A stretch of DNA of 64,000 nt from contig CAYNMV010000012.1 of the NCBI GenBank assembly GCA_964398315.1, positions 1 to 64,000 on the forward strand. The letters run 5' to 3'. Position 1 is the stretch's first letter. Each line of letters begins with the position of its first letter. Shown piece after piece: positions 14,382-24,600 of this stretch. The notes under the pieces were generated by a model. That model was given only the letters and a program-made list of their open reading frames with translations. It had not been told where the DNA came from and made no database searches. The translations under genes and the position numbers were made by a program. This stretch comes from JADLCB01 sp964398315. GTDB taxonomy: Bacteria > Planctomycetota > Phycisphaerae > Tepidisphaerales > Tepidisphaeraceae.

Positions 14382-16940
14382 ATGCTGCAATCGACGTCCA
14401 CCCCGGTCCCGCCCAGGTCCCCCGCGCCCACACCCGCCGCCTATCGCCCGGCCCCCCGGCGGTCGTGGAATCTGCTGGCGCGCTATACCCATTGGCTGCA
14501 CACGAAATGGCCCGCCGGCAAGGTGGAAAGGTTGCCCAAGGTCGGCCCCGATGGCCGAACCAATATCCCCGGCGTGTATATGGTGGGGGACCTGACCGGT
14601 GTGCCATTGCTCAAGTTTGCTGCCGACTCCGGCACTCGGGTGGTCCGAACCATCCTGCGCGAACGCCCGCCTCAGCCTGCAACCGACGCCAAGGCCCCGG
14701 CCGGCTCATCTGAAGCCCTCCTCGATCTGGTCATCATCGGCGGTGGCGCTGCCGGGTATGCCGCGGCGCTGGAGGCTCACAAGCACCACCTTCGCTTCGA
14801 GTTGATCGAAGCCGCCGAGCCGTTCTCCACCATCGTCAACTTCCTCAAGGGCAAGCCGATCTACACCTACCCGTCGAACATGACGCCGGAGGGGGATTTG
14901 CAGTTTCATGCCCAGGTGAAGGAAGAACTGCTGGAGGAGGTGCGCGCCCAGACAAGCCATATCCCCGTCCGCCGGGCGCGCGCCGAGCGCATCGCCCGCC
15001 GCGGCGGCGTGCTGCACGTGCACCTGACCGAGGACCAGACCGGCAACAATCCGCAACCAGTCCTGCGCGCTCGCAATGTCATCATCGCAATTGGCCGCTC
15101 GGGCAATTACCGCACGCTGGATGTCCCCGGCGAAGAGCTGCCCAAGGTCTACAACCGGCTGCACGATCCCAAGGACTTCTGCCGCAAGCGCTGCCTGGTG
15201 GTGGGCGGGGGAGATACCGCGATCGAAACGGCCATCGCCCTGGCCGAGTGCGGGGCTGAGGTGACGCTGTCGTATCGCCAGCCGCAGTTTACCCGCCCCA
15301 AGCCCGAGAACCTGGAGCGCCTGAATCGCCTCGTGCGTGATCCCGATGCCCATGTTGAGATCGAGGAGCCCCATGAGATGGAGACGACCGCCGTCGGGGA
15401 GTACCTGCGCGAGCACCTCGACTGCCCGCCGCCGCACCGGGGCCGGATCCGCCTGCTCATGCCCTCGCGGGTAACGCGCATCCTCCCCGAGCATGTGGAA
15501 CTGGAGTTCGGCAAGCGCCAGCCGCGCAAGATCCGCAACGATGTCGTCTTCACCATGCTCGGCCGCGAAGCGCCGCTCGATTTCTTCCGTCGCAGCAAGC
15601 TGAAAGTGGCCGGCGACCGCGGCGCGGTCTGGTGGATCACCCTCATCGCCTTCCTCGCCTTCTGCCTGTGGATGTATCACTGGAAGAAGGGAGGCGTGGT
15701 CATCACTGGCATCGCCAGCGTTGACCAGGTGCTGGATGTGGGCAACTGGTGGCAGGAGAAGGGGTGGTTTCCGTACAACGTGCCGCCGCTGCTGGATTCC
15801 ATGGGTGAGGCATGGCGGCGTCCCAGTCACCTGCTGGGTGTGATCAACCGCGCGCTCAATCAACCGGGGTTCTACTATTCGCTGGTCTACTGCATCTGCG
15901 TGGTCGGCTTCGGCATCGACCGCATCCGCCGCAAGTCGACGCCTTACATCAAGTGGCAGACGTTCACACTGGCCGCGATCCAGATCGTGCCGCTGTTCTT
16001 GCTGCCATACCTGATCCTGCCATGGATGGGTTACAACGGCTGGTTCGCCGATGGCTCGGTGCTCGCGCCCGTGGCCGACCAGTTGTTTGAACGCTATGAC
16101 GCGGTGGGCATGGAGCGGGCTTACTGGCGCTCGTTCGGCTTCATCCTCGCCTGGCCGCTGTTCATCTGGAATGTCTTTACCGACAAGCCAATGTGGGCCT
16201 GGCTGGGCATCAGCTTTGTGCAGACGTTCGTGCTGATTCCCGGCATCATCTACTTCTGGGGCAAGGGGGCCTACTGCGGCTGGATCTGCTCCTGCGGCGC
16301 CCTGGCCGAGACCATGGGCGATCGTCACCGCCAGAAGATGCCGCACGGCCCGCTGTGGAACCGGCTGAACATGATCGGCCAGGTCTTCCTTGCCTTCGCG
16401 GTGGTGCTGCTGATCCTGCGCTCGCTCGGCTGGGCAGGCGTGGCGTGGGCGGCCAATGCGTACGCGTGGGGGCTGAGCAAGATCCCGCTGGTCAATTACG
16501 TCTGGTTCATCGACCTGTTCTGGGCCGGCATCCTCGGCGTGGGGCTGTACTTCTGGTTCAGCGGGCGCGTCTGGTGCCGTTTTGCCTGCCCGCTGGCGGC
16601 CCTGATGAACATCTACACGCGCTTCAGCCGCTTCCGCATCCTGGCGGATAAGAAAAAGTGCATCAGCTGCAACATCTGCACGAGTGTCTGCCACCAGGGC
16701 ATCGACATCATGAACTTCGCCAACAAGGGCCTGCCGATGGCCGATCCGCAGTGCGTGCGCTGCAGCGCCTGCATCGCCCACTGCCCAACCGGCGTGCTCG
16801 AGTTTGGCCAGATTGACCGCAAGACCGGTGTCACCATCCGCAAGGATCCAGGCTGGCTGGCCGCCTCGCCGGTTCTCATCCGCGAGGCCGAGCTGACGAT
16901 CAACGGCCGCAAACTGAAGAAAAGCGCCCGCCGGCAATAG
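14382..16940 (+). CDS. flavoprotein (thioredoxin-reductase-like)/membrane polyferredoxin fusion
   Basis: An 852-residue fusion. Residues about 50-95 (TNIPGVYMVGDLTGVPLLK) resemble the C-terminal FAD-contact segment of thioredoxin reductases, yet lie before the FAD Rossmann motif VIIGGGAAGYAAAL (about 117-130). An NAD(P)H motif CLVVGGGDTAIETAIAL (about 261) follows. No redox-active CxxC occurs between them, which recalls YpdA/Bdr-type reductases. From about residue 427 there are several TM helices with GAYCGWICSCGALAE and RVWCRFACPLAAL. These are NapH/NosR-like, and two 4Fe-4S motifs, CISCNICTSVCHQG and CVRCSACIAHCPTG, follow. Likely role: moving electrons from NAD(P)H through FAD and Fe-S across or along the membrane. 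The partner is unknown. The ATG has no Shine-Dalgarno. Confidence 0.85.
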   Translation: MLQSTSTPVPPRSPAPTPAAYRPAPRRSWNLLARYTHWLHTKWPAGKVERLPKVGPDGRTNIPGVYMVGDLTGVPLLKFAADSGTRVVRTILRERPPQPATDAKAPAGSSEALLDLVIIGGGAAGYAAALEAHKHHLRFELIEAAEPFSTIVNFLKGKPIYTYPSNMTPEGDLQFHAQVKEELLEEVRAQTSHIPVRRARAERIARRGGVLHVHLTEDQTGNNPQPVLRARNVIIAIGRSGNYRTLDVPGEELPKVYNRLHDPKDFCRKRCLVVGGGDTAIETAIALAECGAEVTLSYRQPQFTRPKPENLERLNRLVRDPDAHVEIEEPHEMETTAVGEYLREHLDCPPPHRGRIRLLMPSRVTRILPEHVELEFGKRQPRKIRNDVVFTMLGREAPLDFFRRSKLKVAGDRGAVWWITLIAFLAFCLWMYHWKKGGVVITGIASVDQVLDVGNWWQEKGWFPYNVPPLLDSMGEAWRRPSHLLGVINRALNQPGFYYSLVYCICVVGFGIDRIRRKSTPYIKWQTFTLAAIQIVPLFLLPYLILPWMGYNGWFADGSVLAPVADQLFERYDAVGMERAYWRSFGFILAWPLFIWNVFTDKPMWAWLGISFVQTFVLIPGIIYFWGKGAYCGWICSCGALAETMGDRHRQKMPHGPLWNRLNMIGQVFLAFAVVLLILRSLGWAGVAWAANAYAWGLSKIPLVNYVWFIDLFWAGILGVGLYFWFSGRVWCRFACPLAALMNIYTRFSRFRILADKKKCISCNICTSVCHQGIDIMNFANKGLPMADPQCVRCSACIAHCPTGVLEFGQIDRKTGVTIRKDPGWLAASPVLIREAELTINGRKLKKSARRQ

Positions 16941-17147
16941 CTCAGGTGCATCGCCCGAATCGGGTGCAGTCTGCCGGCGGGGCGGTCTGGTTCCGCTGTC
17001 TGGGCAGGTGGGCGGGCGGCATCCTCCACAATGGCCCGATAGACCACTCATCTTGTCGGTTGTGACGGCGTCGAATACGCTTAGAGCGGCTTTCGTGATG
17101 GTGAACACGCGGGCGGCACAGGGTCGGACTCAAGGAACGAGGTACGC

Positions 17148-18575
17148 ATGCGACCGATGGTTTGGTCTGGGATCGTGACGACAGCCGGGCTTCTGCTGGG
17201 CGGTTGTGGCTGGGGTGGCGGCGGTGAGCCCATGGCGAATGAGCGTTTCGCCAGCTCGCGCAGCCCTACCCAGTCGATTGCCGCTCCGGTCGATGATCCC
17301 GGGGCGGTGATGTACAACCAGGTCAGCGTTGAGTTCCGCGAAAACCAGACCCAGCTCGGCGGCGTACTCGCTGAGCAGCAGGAGACGGCCGATCAGCCGG
17401 TGCGCGAGATCTCGCCGGCCGTCCGCCAGGCTGTTCGCAGCGCCCCTGAGCCTGCCGGGCCGACGACGCGTGCTGTGGCGGCCGCGGGTGATGGTGCCCA
17501 GGCGGCGGCAGGGCGGTATTTCACGCTCGGTGGGGTTGTGGCCGAGGTCAATGGTGAGCCGATCTACGCCAATCGCGTTCTGAACATCCTTGCCCGTCCG
17601 CTGCACGCCAAAGCGCACGAGGTGGACCGCGAGGCGTTCCCCGCCGCCGCCCGCGACATGATCGAGCGGCAGATCGATGAACTGGTGCGGGCGGAGATCT
17701 TTTTCGCCGCCGCCCAGCGCAATCTCGGCGCGGAGGAGAAGCTGCTGGCCGAGGCGATGACCATGGCCTGGCGCAATCGCCAGATCACCCAGGCGGGCGG
17801 ATCGCTTCAGCAGGCGATTCATCGCGCGGCCGAGCGTGGAGAGGACTTCGAGCAACTGCTGCAGGAACAGTACCGCCTGTTCATGACCCAGGTTTACCTG
17901 CAGAAGCGGTTGATGCCGCGGGTGCAGTTGTCGGCCGATGACCTGCGCCGTTACTACGATTCGCACCTCGACCAGTTCACGCAGTTTGATGAGGCATCGT
18001 TCCGCCTGATCCGCATTGATCCCCGCCAGATGCAGACGCGCGCCGCCGCCCTGGATCGCATCACCACGCTCTGGCGGCAGTTGCAGCGTGGCGAAGCGGA
18101 CTTCGCCACCGTCGCCGGGCAGGTCAATCATGATGCTTTCCTGCTCAGGAACAACGGGCAGGTACCCGGCCCGGTTCAGCGCGGCTCCTATCGCGAGGCG
18201 GCGGTGGAAGAGGCCGTGTGGAATACGCCGGTCGGCCAGGTGACGGAGATCGTCACCGGCCAGGATGGCGCCTATTACATCGCGCTGGTTGAGTCCAAGC
18301 GCGAAGGCCGGGTGATGCGTTTTGAGGAAGAGCGCGTGCAGGAGGCCATACGCGAGACGCTCAACGCCCAGCAACTGCGCAGCCTCATGGACCAGGCCAA
18401 CGCGAAGCTGGCACAGAATGCCTCAGTGCGCCGTGATCCGAAAATGGTCGATACCGCTGTCGAGATGGCCGTGCAGATGTATGATCACTGGCGCGCTGTA
18501 CCACCCGCCGGCCCCGCACCCGATGCCGTCCCAGCCCAGCCGGCCGAGACCGTCCTGCCGCCGGAGGCAAACTGA
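17148..18575 (+). CDS. parvulin-like (SurA/PpiC) peptidyl-prolyl isomerase lipoprotein
   Basis: 475 residues. The lipoprotein signal ends LLLGGC (Cys20). A low-complexity linker precedes an N-terminal SurA-like chaperone domain (FTLGGVVAEVNGEPIYANRVLNILA, about 125-290). A degenerate parvulin domain (about 290-400) contains FRLIRIDPRQM, GEADFATVAGQVNHD, WNTPVGQVTEIVTGQDGAYYIALVE. The parvulin active-site His/Cys pattern is not obvious, so chaperone activity is more certain than isomerase activity. Expected location is the inner face of the outer membrane or the periplasm. GAGG lies 5-6 nt before the ATG. A second protein of this kind lies at 59888-61159. Confidence 0.8.
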   Translation: MRPMVWSGIVTTAGLLLGGCGWGGGGEPMANERFASSRSPTQSIAAPVDDPGAVMYNQVSVEFRENQTQLGGVLAEQQETADQPVREISPAVRQAVRSAPEPAGPTTRAVAAAGDGAQAAAGRYFTLGGVVAEVNGEPIYANRVLNILARPLHAKAHEVDREAFPAAARDMIERQIDELVRAEIFFAAAQRNLGAEEKLLAEAMTMAWRNRQITQAGGSLQQAIHRAAERGEDFEQLLQEQYRLFMTQVYLQKRLMPRVQLSADDLRRYYDSHLDQFTQFDEASFRLIRIDPRQMQTRAAALDRITTLWRQLQRGEADFATVAGQVNHDAFLLRNNGQVPGPVQRGSYREAAVEEAVWNTPVGQVTEIVTGQDGAYYIALVESKREGRVMRFEEERVQEAIRETLNAQQLRSLMDQANAKLAQNASVRRDPKMVDTAVEMAVQMYDHWRAVPPAGPAPDAVPAQPAETVLPPEAN

Positions 18576-18673
18576 ATTACCCCCGTCAAACTGGCTGCGG
18601 CTGACATTGTGATTGTCGATTTTCGACGATCGATAGCAGACTGCTTGAATCGCCAGTCGGCCATCCGCTGCAC

Positions 18674-19111
18674 CTATCGCCGCTGGCGGTGATCCACCAT
18701 CATGCAGCGATTCTGGATGAAATCGATGCCCGCTTCCTGCGCCAGGCGGCGGGCCGGTTCGCTGATGATGCCGCTTTGCAGCCACACGCCTCTGGCACCG
18801 GCCGCGATGGCCTCGCGGGTGACCTGCTCGCAGAACTCGCTGCGGCGAAAGACCTGCACCACGTCGAACTGTCCTGCGATTTCCGCCAGCGATGCTTGGC
18901 ATTGGACGCCCAGCACTTCAGTGCAATTGGGGTTCACCGGCAAGATTTCATAACCCTGCTCCTGCAGGTAGCGGGCGACGTAGTGACTTGGCTTGATCGG
19001 GTCGGCGCTCAGTCCCACGACCGCGATTCGCCGGGCAGCAAGCATTCGCTCGATGACAGCGCGTTCCTCTTCGAGGGGCTGGGCGGGCAGGGGGCAGGCT
19101 TCGTTGTTCAT
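18674..19111 (-). CDS. CoA-binding domain protein (YccU/COG1832 family)
   Basis: 145 residues forming a single Rossmann-like CoA-binding domain: AARRIAVVGLSADPIKPSHYVARYLQEQ, EILPVNPNC, FDVVQVFRRSEF, ARGVWLQSGIIS and the C-terminal FIQNRCMMVDH. These are the usual motifs of the family. It binds CoA or acyl-CoA in other bacteria, with an unclear physiological role. The start is supported by GGAG 6 nt upstream. It stands alone, convergent with the parvulin-like lipoprotein gene. Confidence 0.88.
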   Translation of the reverse strand: MNNEACPLPAQPLEEERAVIERMLAARRIAVVGLSADPIKPSHYVARYLQEQGYEILPVNPNCTEVLGVQCQASLAEIAGQFDVVQVFRRSEFCEQVTREAIAAGARGVWLQSGIISEPARRLAQEAGIDFIQNRCMMVDHRQRR

Positions 19112-19472
19112 GGACGCTCCAGATCAGACCATTGAATTGTAGGACCGTCCTGGTGGGATTTCGCGTTGCTGCGCCCTGCCCCGCCTGTGCCGGTGGCAGA
19201 GATCCGAATCCCACACGGCGGCGCTTGCCCGGGCCGCCGATTGGTGCTTCCCTGAGCCGGCTCAGAGGGCTGTGGAGAACGGGGCATTTCCCAGCCATCG
19301 GCTGTGCAATCGGTATAATTCGGGTCAAATCGCTTCGGCCCGGACCGGGTTCCCGCAACGAACCCTCAGGATTGTTGTAACCATTGCCGGAGCGGCCGCG
19401 GATGACCATCCGCACCGCCAGGCGGCAGGGTGCCGCGCTGGTGTTCTGGGCAGGCTTGCGCAGGTGGTGCGC
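19112..19472. other. intergenic region before the GH10-like gene
   Basis: No supported coding frame. A perfect TATAAT occurs on the plus strand at 19314-19319 without an acceptable -35 at 16-18 nt spacing. It could be a weak or distal promoter. Confidence 0.3.
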
Positions 19473-19502
19473 TTGTGAGGGCAGCGAGCGCTCGGTTAAG
19501 AT
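19473..19502 (+). promoter_or_regulatory. promoter of GH10-like gene with 5' UTR hairpin
   Basis: TTGTGA (19473-19478) and TAAGAT (19497-19502) are spaced 18 nt. The predicted 5' UTR of about 40 nt contains a GGCACC/GGTGCC hairpin (19517-19532) before a GGA ribosome site. Confidence 0.4.
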
Positions 19503-19548
19503 CCTCCGCGCAGGGAGGCACCCGGGGGTGCCGTCACGGAACCGATTC

Positions 19549-21075
19549 ATGGCAGTAAAGTTCGAGATCTATCGCGACGGGCAGCGGGTGTACGATTTCA
19601 AGGCCGGCGGCGCCGTCGTCATTGGGCCTGAATCGGTTGCCATGCCCGGCGATATTGCCTTCACCGATGGCCTGCTCTACGTCGATCGCGCTGAAGAGAC
19701 GGCGATCGGCGTGGGGTTGCTGTGGGATGTGGGGGACATCGGCTCGTTCCACCTGGAAACCACCCGCCTGCGCCACCGCGCCAAGCCGTATAACCTCAAT
19801 GTCGAGCTGGCCCGCTTCCGCCTGATGAAGATCGTGCAGAAGCAGGAAGACTGGAACCTGTTCGACTTTCCCCGGGCCGAGAAGTTCTCCCAGATGATCC
19901 GCGAGGCCCAGTCGCTGTTCGCCGATGCCCTGGCGCGGCTGGAGGAGCCTGGCGAGGCTGCAAAGCTGGCCGACCAGGCGCTGGCCAAGGCCATCGACTT
20001 GAGCGAGCAGTTGGCGCTGTTCCATGCTGACCTGCTCATCAACCGCCGCCGCACGCAGGGGCAGTTCGTCAAGCACATCTTCGGCTGCCGGATCGACCCG
20101 GCGGTGCAGAACGAGAAGTACCGCGAGACGCTGATCAGCAATTTCGACTACGCCATCGTGCCGCTGCCCTGGAAACAGATGCAGCCGGAGGAGGAGCGCT
20201 TCGACACAGCGGCGGTGGACAGCTGGCTGGAGAGTCTCAATCGCAAGCGGCTGCCGGTGATCGCCGGCCCGCTGGTCCGCCTCGATGATGCCTCGGTGCC
20301 GGACTGGATGGCGCTGTACGAGGAAGACTACGATACCCTGCGCGAGCTGGCTTACAGCTATGTTGCCAAGATGGTGCAGCGCTACCGCAAGGCGGTATCG
20401 ATCTGGAATGTGGCGGCGGGGCTGAGCGCCAACAAGCTGTTTCACCTGAGCTTCGAACAGATCATCGAGCTGACGCGGATGCTGGTCAGCCAGGTGAAGA
20501 ATGTGCTGCCCAGCGCCAAGACCCTGGTGACGATTTCGCACCCGTTTGGTGAGTACCACGCCGACCGCCCCCATACCGTCCCGCCGATGCTGTATGCCGA
20601 GATGGTGGCACAGGCGGGGATCGGATTTGAGGCCTTCGGGCTGGAGATCGAGATGGGGGTGCCTGAAACCGGCCATTTTGCCCGCGACCTGTTCCAGCTT
20701 TCATGCCTGCTGGACAAGTTCAGTACGCTGGGTCGGCCGGTCTTCCTCACCGCGGTCTGCGCGCCGGGCAAGGCGACAACCGATCCCAGCGACTGCTCCG
20801 GCGGCCAGCTTGATCCTGAACTGGCCGGCCGCTGGCATCGGCCGTGGGATCCGGCCCTTCAGGCCGAGTGGATGGAAGCGGTTTATCGCCTGGCACTGAG
20901 CAAGCCGTATATCGAGAGCGTTGCCTGGTCGAACCTGGCGGATGTGCGCCAGACCCTGCCGGCCGGCGGGCTGCTCGATGACCTGCTGCAGCCGAAGCCG
21001 GCCTTTACGAAGCTCCAGGAGATGCGCAAGACCTTCTCCGCGTTCGCCGGCAGCAATCGCCGCGGCGGCGTGTAG
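19549..21075 (+). CDS. GH10 (endo-1,4-beta-xylanase)-like protein lacking catalytic glutamates
   Basis: 508 residues. The C-terminal two-thirds match the GH10 TIM barrel: FDYAIVPLPWKQMQPEEERFD aligns with the NAVTPENEMKW region, then RLPVIAGPLVR, AVSIWNVAAGLS, RPVFLTAVCAPG and VAWSNLADVRQT with LLDDLLQPKPAFTKLQEM. The acid/base position of WDVVNE is WNVAAG (Gly291), and the nucleophile of ITELD is LTAV (Ala402). The HxW/H substrate residues are also absent. An N-terminal beta-rich domain (1-about 125, MAVKFEIYRDGQRVYDF) precedes the barrel. There is no signal peptide. Xylanase activity is therefore unlikely. A different activity using E366/E368 of GLEIEMG, or a binding role, is possible. ATG at 19549 is chosen because the upstream in-frame extension is arginine-rich and unlike the family. 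Confidence 0.7.
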   Translation: MAVKFEIYRDGQRVYDFKAGGAVVIGPESVAMPGDIAFTDGLLYVDRAEETAIGVGLLWDVGDIGSFHLETTRLRHRAKPYNLNVELARFRLMKIVQKQEDWNLFDFPRAEKFSQMIREAQSLFADALARLEEPGEAAKLADQALAKAIDLSEQLALFHADLLINRRRTQGQFVKHIFGCRIDPAVQNEKYRETLISNFDYAIVPLPWKQMQPEEERFDTAAVDSWLESLNRKRLPVIAGPLVRLDDASVPDWMALYEEDYDTLRELAYSYVAKMVQRYRKAVSIWNVAAGLSANKLFHLSFEQIIELTRMLVSQVKNVLPSAKTLVTISHPFGEYHADRPHTVPPMLYAEMVAQAGIGFEAFGLEIEMGVPETGHFARDLFQLSCLLDKFSTLGRPVFLTAVCAPGKATTDPSDCSGGQLDPELAGRWHRPWDPALQAEWMEAVYRLALSKPYIESVAWSNLADVRQTLPAGGLLDDLLQPKPAFTKLQEMRKTFSAFAGSNRRGGV

Positions 21076-21132
21076 CCGGCGGCGCCATGTCTGTCCCGGG
21101 CCGCGGCGGATCCGATCCCGAGAGAGCGCGGC

Positions 21133-21549
21133 ATGCCGATGAATCCTGCCAACCCCGCCCGCTCGCACGGCTGGACAGCGGCCCAGCAATCGGTGCTGAT
21201 CGCACTGGCCGCCGCGCTCCTGGCCTACGCGAGCGTCCTGGCCGTGTGGCATCGCGCATCGATTACCGATCCGCCGCCCCCACAGGGCAGCCGGGCGCAT
21301 CTGCTGCTGACCCGACTCGATCCCAACACCGCACCGGCGCATGAGCTGGCGATGATTCCACAGATCGGCCCCGTGCGGGCCAGTGCGATTGTTGAGTACC
21401 GCCAGCGCATCCAGCGCTTTGATCCATCCGCCATCCCCTTCACGCGCCCCGAGGACCTGCTGCGCGTCAAGGGTATTGGCGTCTCACTGATGAACCATAT
21501 GCGGCCGCACCTGATGTTTCCCCCGCCACAGTCGCCACCTGGGTCTTGA
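21133..21549 (+). CDS. membrane-anchored helix-hairpin-helix protein (ComEA-like)
   Basis: 138 residues. One TM helix (about 20-40, VLIALAAALLAYASVLAVW) is followed by a ComEA-type helix-hairpin-helix domain: LDPNTAPAHELAMIPQIGPVRASAIVEYR and LLRVKGIGVSLMNHMRPHL. In ComEA proteins this domain binds DNA during uptake or acts as a scaffold. The ATG lies 57 nt after the GH10-like gene. No other competence gene sits beside it, so a uptake role is inference. Confidence 0.78.
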   Translation: MPMNPANPARSHGWTAAQQSVLIALAAALLAYASVLAVWHRASITDPPPPQGSRAHLLLTRLDPNTAPAHELAMIPQIGPVRASAIVEYRQRIQRFDPSAIPFTRPEDLLRVKGIGVSLMNHMRPHLMFPPPQSPPGS

Positions 21550-21658
21550 GACAGGATGCCGGGAGATGGCCGCCACCGGCGCGTTGGCGGCTTGCGGGTC
21601 GATCTGCACCAGCCCATCGCCTTTCATTCAGGGCACAACGCGCGGGGTGAAGCCGCAC

Positions 21659-24600
21659 TTACAGCTTGATGATCTGCCGCGCGGAGAGGAATGCAAGGTA
21701 GACCGCCGTAACCGGCAGTTTCGTTGCACGCTCGATGGCCTGGCGATAGATCTCAACCTGTCGGCGGTATTGCTCGCGACGCTGCTCGATGCCGGCGGCG
21801 TCCACGCGATCAGTCTTGTAGTCGATGATCGTGCAGCCTTGGGGTTCGAGGAGCATCAGGTCGATCCGGCCGCGAACCATCAGGCGATCCAGCGGATCCT
21901 CGGCCGGCTGGTCGCAGCCGGGATGCTCGGTTGCCAGGTAGAAAGGCTGTTCGCGAATGAGGTCCATCGCCCGCCGGGTCAGCAGTTGGCCGAGTTCACT
22001 GCCCAGGAACCATTGGATGCTCGCCAGGTCAACCAGTTCCGCCTGCTCCCGGGTCAGGAATCGCCGGGCGACCATCTGCTCGATCTGTGCGCGCAGGGCC
22101 GGCTCATCGGCCGCTGCGGCGAAATCCAGGTGCTGGAGCACCAGGTGGGTTGCCGTCCCGCGATCCGTTGCTCCCAGCTTCGTTCCAGCCACGCACCGCG
22201 GCAGCTTCAGTCGTCCATCGCGCCCGGCCGCTTCCGCCTGCGCTGTTGATCCTTCACCGTCTGCCACTTCGCGTGGTGGAGAGTGTAAGTGCTGCGCATC
22301 CGGCCCATCATCAGCGGCGTCGGCATAGTCCCCGTAATCGGTTGCCGCGACAGTCGCCGGACGCAGGCAGTGCTCGTGATGGCGATAGCGGAACGTCACG
22401 CGCTCGATCACCGCATCGGCCACGGCATCCCGCGGCGGAGGCGGATCAAGCGGGCGCAGCGCTGCCAGATCCTTTCGGCGATCATCCGTGGCCACTGCCT
22501 CGCGCGGCATCGCCATCAGGTTGGCGACCTCCCCGGCTGAGTAGGCGGTCATCGCGATCGGTTGCTGCGCGGCTGTCGCCACCGCCACCGGCCCGATCCA
22601 CTCCAGCATGCTCCCCGCACCGATCACATTGGACAGCGGCAGGGGCCCTTCATGCCCGGCCCAGCGCTGCTGCCAGCTCTCGCGCTTTCTGGCATCACAG
22701 GTGCCGATCATCACCAGGTGCTCCTTGGCCCGGGTCATGGCGACGTACAGCAGCCGCAGTTCCTCGGCCATGGCAGCGCGGTGCATGCGGTCCCTGACCG
22801 CAACGTGCCCCAGAGAGGGATAGATGACTTTGCGGGTTTCATCGATCACCTTCAGCCCCAGTTGTGCCTCGCGATCAACCAGGATCGAGCGCTGCACATC
22901 CTGGAGATTGAACTTCTTGCCCAGGTCCGGCAGGAACACCACAGGGAACTCCAGCCCCTTGCTGCGGTGGATGCTCATGATGCGCACCGCGTTCTCCGCC
23001 TGGCTGGCCAGCGACGGCTGGCCGATGTCCCTCTGCTCCTGCAGGCTGGTGAGGAACTGGAGGAAGCGGTAAAGGCTCTGGCGGCGGAAGCTGCCAAACT
23101 GGCGGGCACGCTCGTGCAAATGCAGCAGGTTTGCCTGGCGCTGTTCACCATCTTCAAGCCCGGCGGTGTAGGCGAGGTAGCCGGTTTCGTCGTAAATCTG
23201 CCAGATCACCTCGGCCAGCGGGCGCTTCATGGCCGCGTCGCGCCAGCGGGCGAGCTGGGCCAGGCAGTCACGCAGGTGTGCGGCCAGTTCGTCCTGCTGC
23301 TCTTCGGCGTAGCGCACAACCGCCTGGTGGAATGGCACCGGATTCTCCCGGTCGTTGTACGCCAGCCGGATGCGCGCCAGGGCATCATCGGCCATCGGCA
23401 GCATCGCCAGCGGGCTGCGCAGCACCGCCACCAGCGGCAGGTCCTGGCGCTGGTTGTCCAGCACATGCAACAGCGACAGCATGTCACGCACTTCAATCGA
23501 TTCGAAGAACCCCGCACCACTGTCGCAATGGACCGGAATGCCGTAGCGCCGCAGGATCGAGGCAAACTGCTCCGCTTTGTAACGCAGCGCCCGCAGCAGG
23601 ATAACGCAATCACCGTACTCCATCGGCCGCGGGGTAAATCCATCGCCGTGACGCTCCATCACGGTCATGCGCGGTCCACCGGTCAGGCCCATCATCTCGC
23701 GCAGACAGCGGACAATCAGCATCGCCTCAAAATCGCTGCGATCCAGGTCGGTGTGGCTGGCCGGGGCGGGGGCATCCTCCTCGGCCATGTCCGGCGGCGG
23801 CAAGAGGTGCAACTCAATTGGCGCGCCCCGGAAACTTTGCTTGCCATCTCCTTCGCCGTACGCCGCACCCGGCACCAGGCGATGCCGCTCGTCGTAATCG
23901 ATCTCGGCGGCGGATTTGTACATCAGCCGCTCAAAGACCTGGTTGATCGCATCCAGCAGGGGTTTGCGGCTGCGGAAGTTGGCCCGCAGGTCGATCACCC
24001 GCACCCCATCGTCCGGCCCGGCAGAACGGTACTGGGCTTCGCGCTCGAGGAAGCGCTGCGGCTCGGCCAGGCGGAAGCGGTAGATGCTCTGCTTCACATC
24101 GCCAACGCAGAACAGGTTGGACGCATCGCTTGGCGTGCGGCAGAGGCATTCACGGCTCACCAGGCGCAGGATTGCATCCTGTACCTGGTTGATGTCCTGG
24201 TACTCATCCACCAGTACATGGCGGTAGGCGCGATGGCAGGAGCGGGCAACATCAGAAGGGGTCAGATTCCTGCGGTCATCATCGCACAGGAGCTTCAGCG
24301 CCAGGCGCTCAAGATCAGAAAAATCCAGCCCGCGCGCTTCGCGCTTGGCCTGCGCGTAGCGCTGGGCGAAGTCATCCACCAGTTTCAGGAAGGCCTGGGC
24401 GTGGCCGAGCGTGGCCGCCATCGTCTGCTGCCATTCGGCCTCGGTGAAGCGCAGGTTGCCCCGGAGGGTATCGTCCTTGATCGCCTTCTGGGCGCGCTCA
24501 ACCAGTGCCGCGGCCAGTTCCTTGCCCGGCACATCGCGGCTTGCTGACGGCCGGCGCGGGCACTCGAAGCTGCGCACCGTCGTGGCCATCGCATCGTATC

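Noticed and set aside
14706..17108. 800-codon open frame antisense to the flavoprotein/polyferredoxin gene
   Set aside because: The plus strand encodes clear FAD, NAD(P)H and 4Fe-4S motifs. The antisense product is Asp/Gln/His-rich shadow sequence.
19314..19319. Perfect TATAAT as the promoter of the GH10-like gene
   Set aside because: No -35 at usable spacing and a long distance to the start. The TTGTGA-N18-TAAGAT pair at 19473-19502 is a better candidate.
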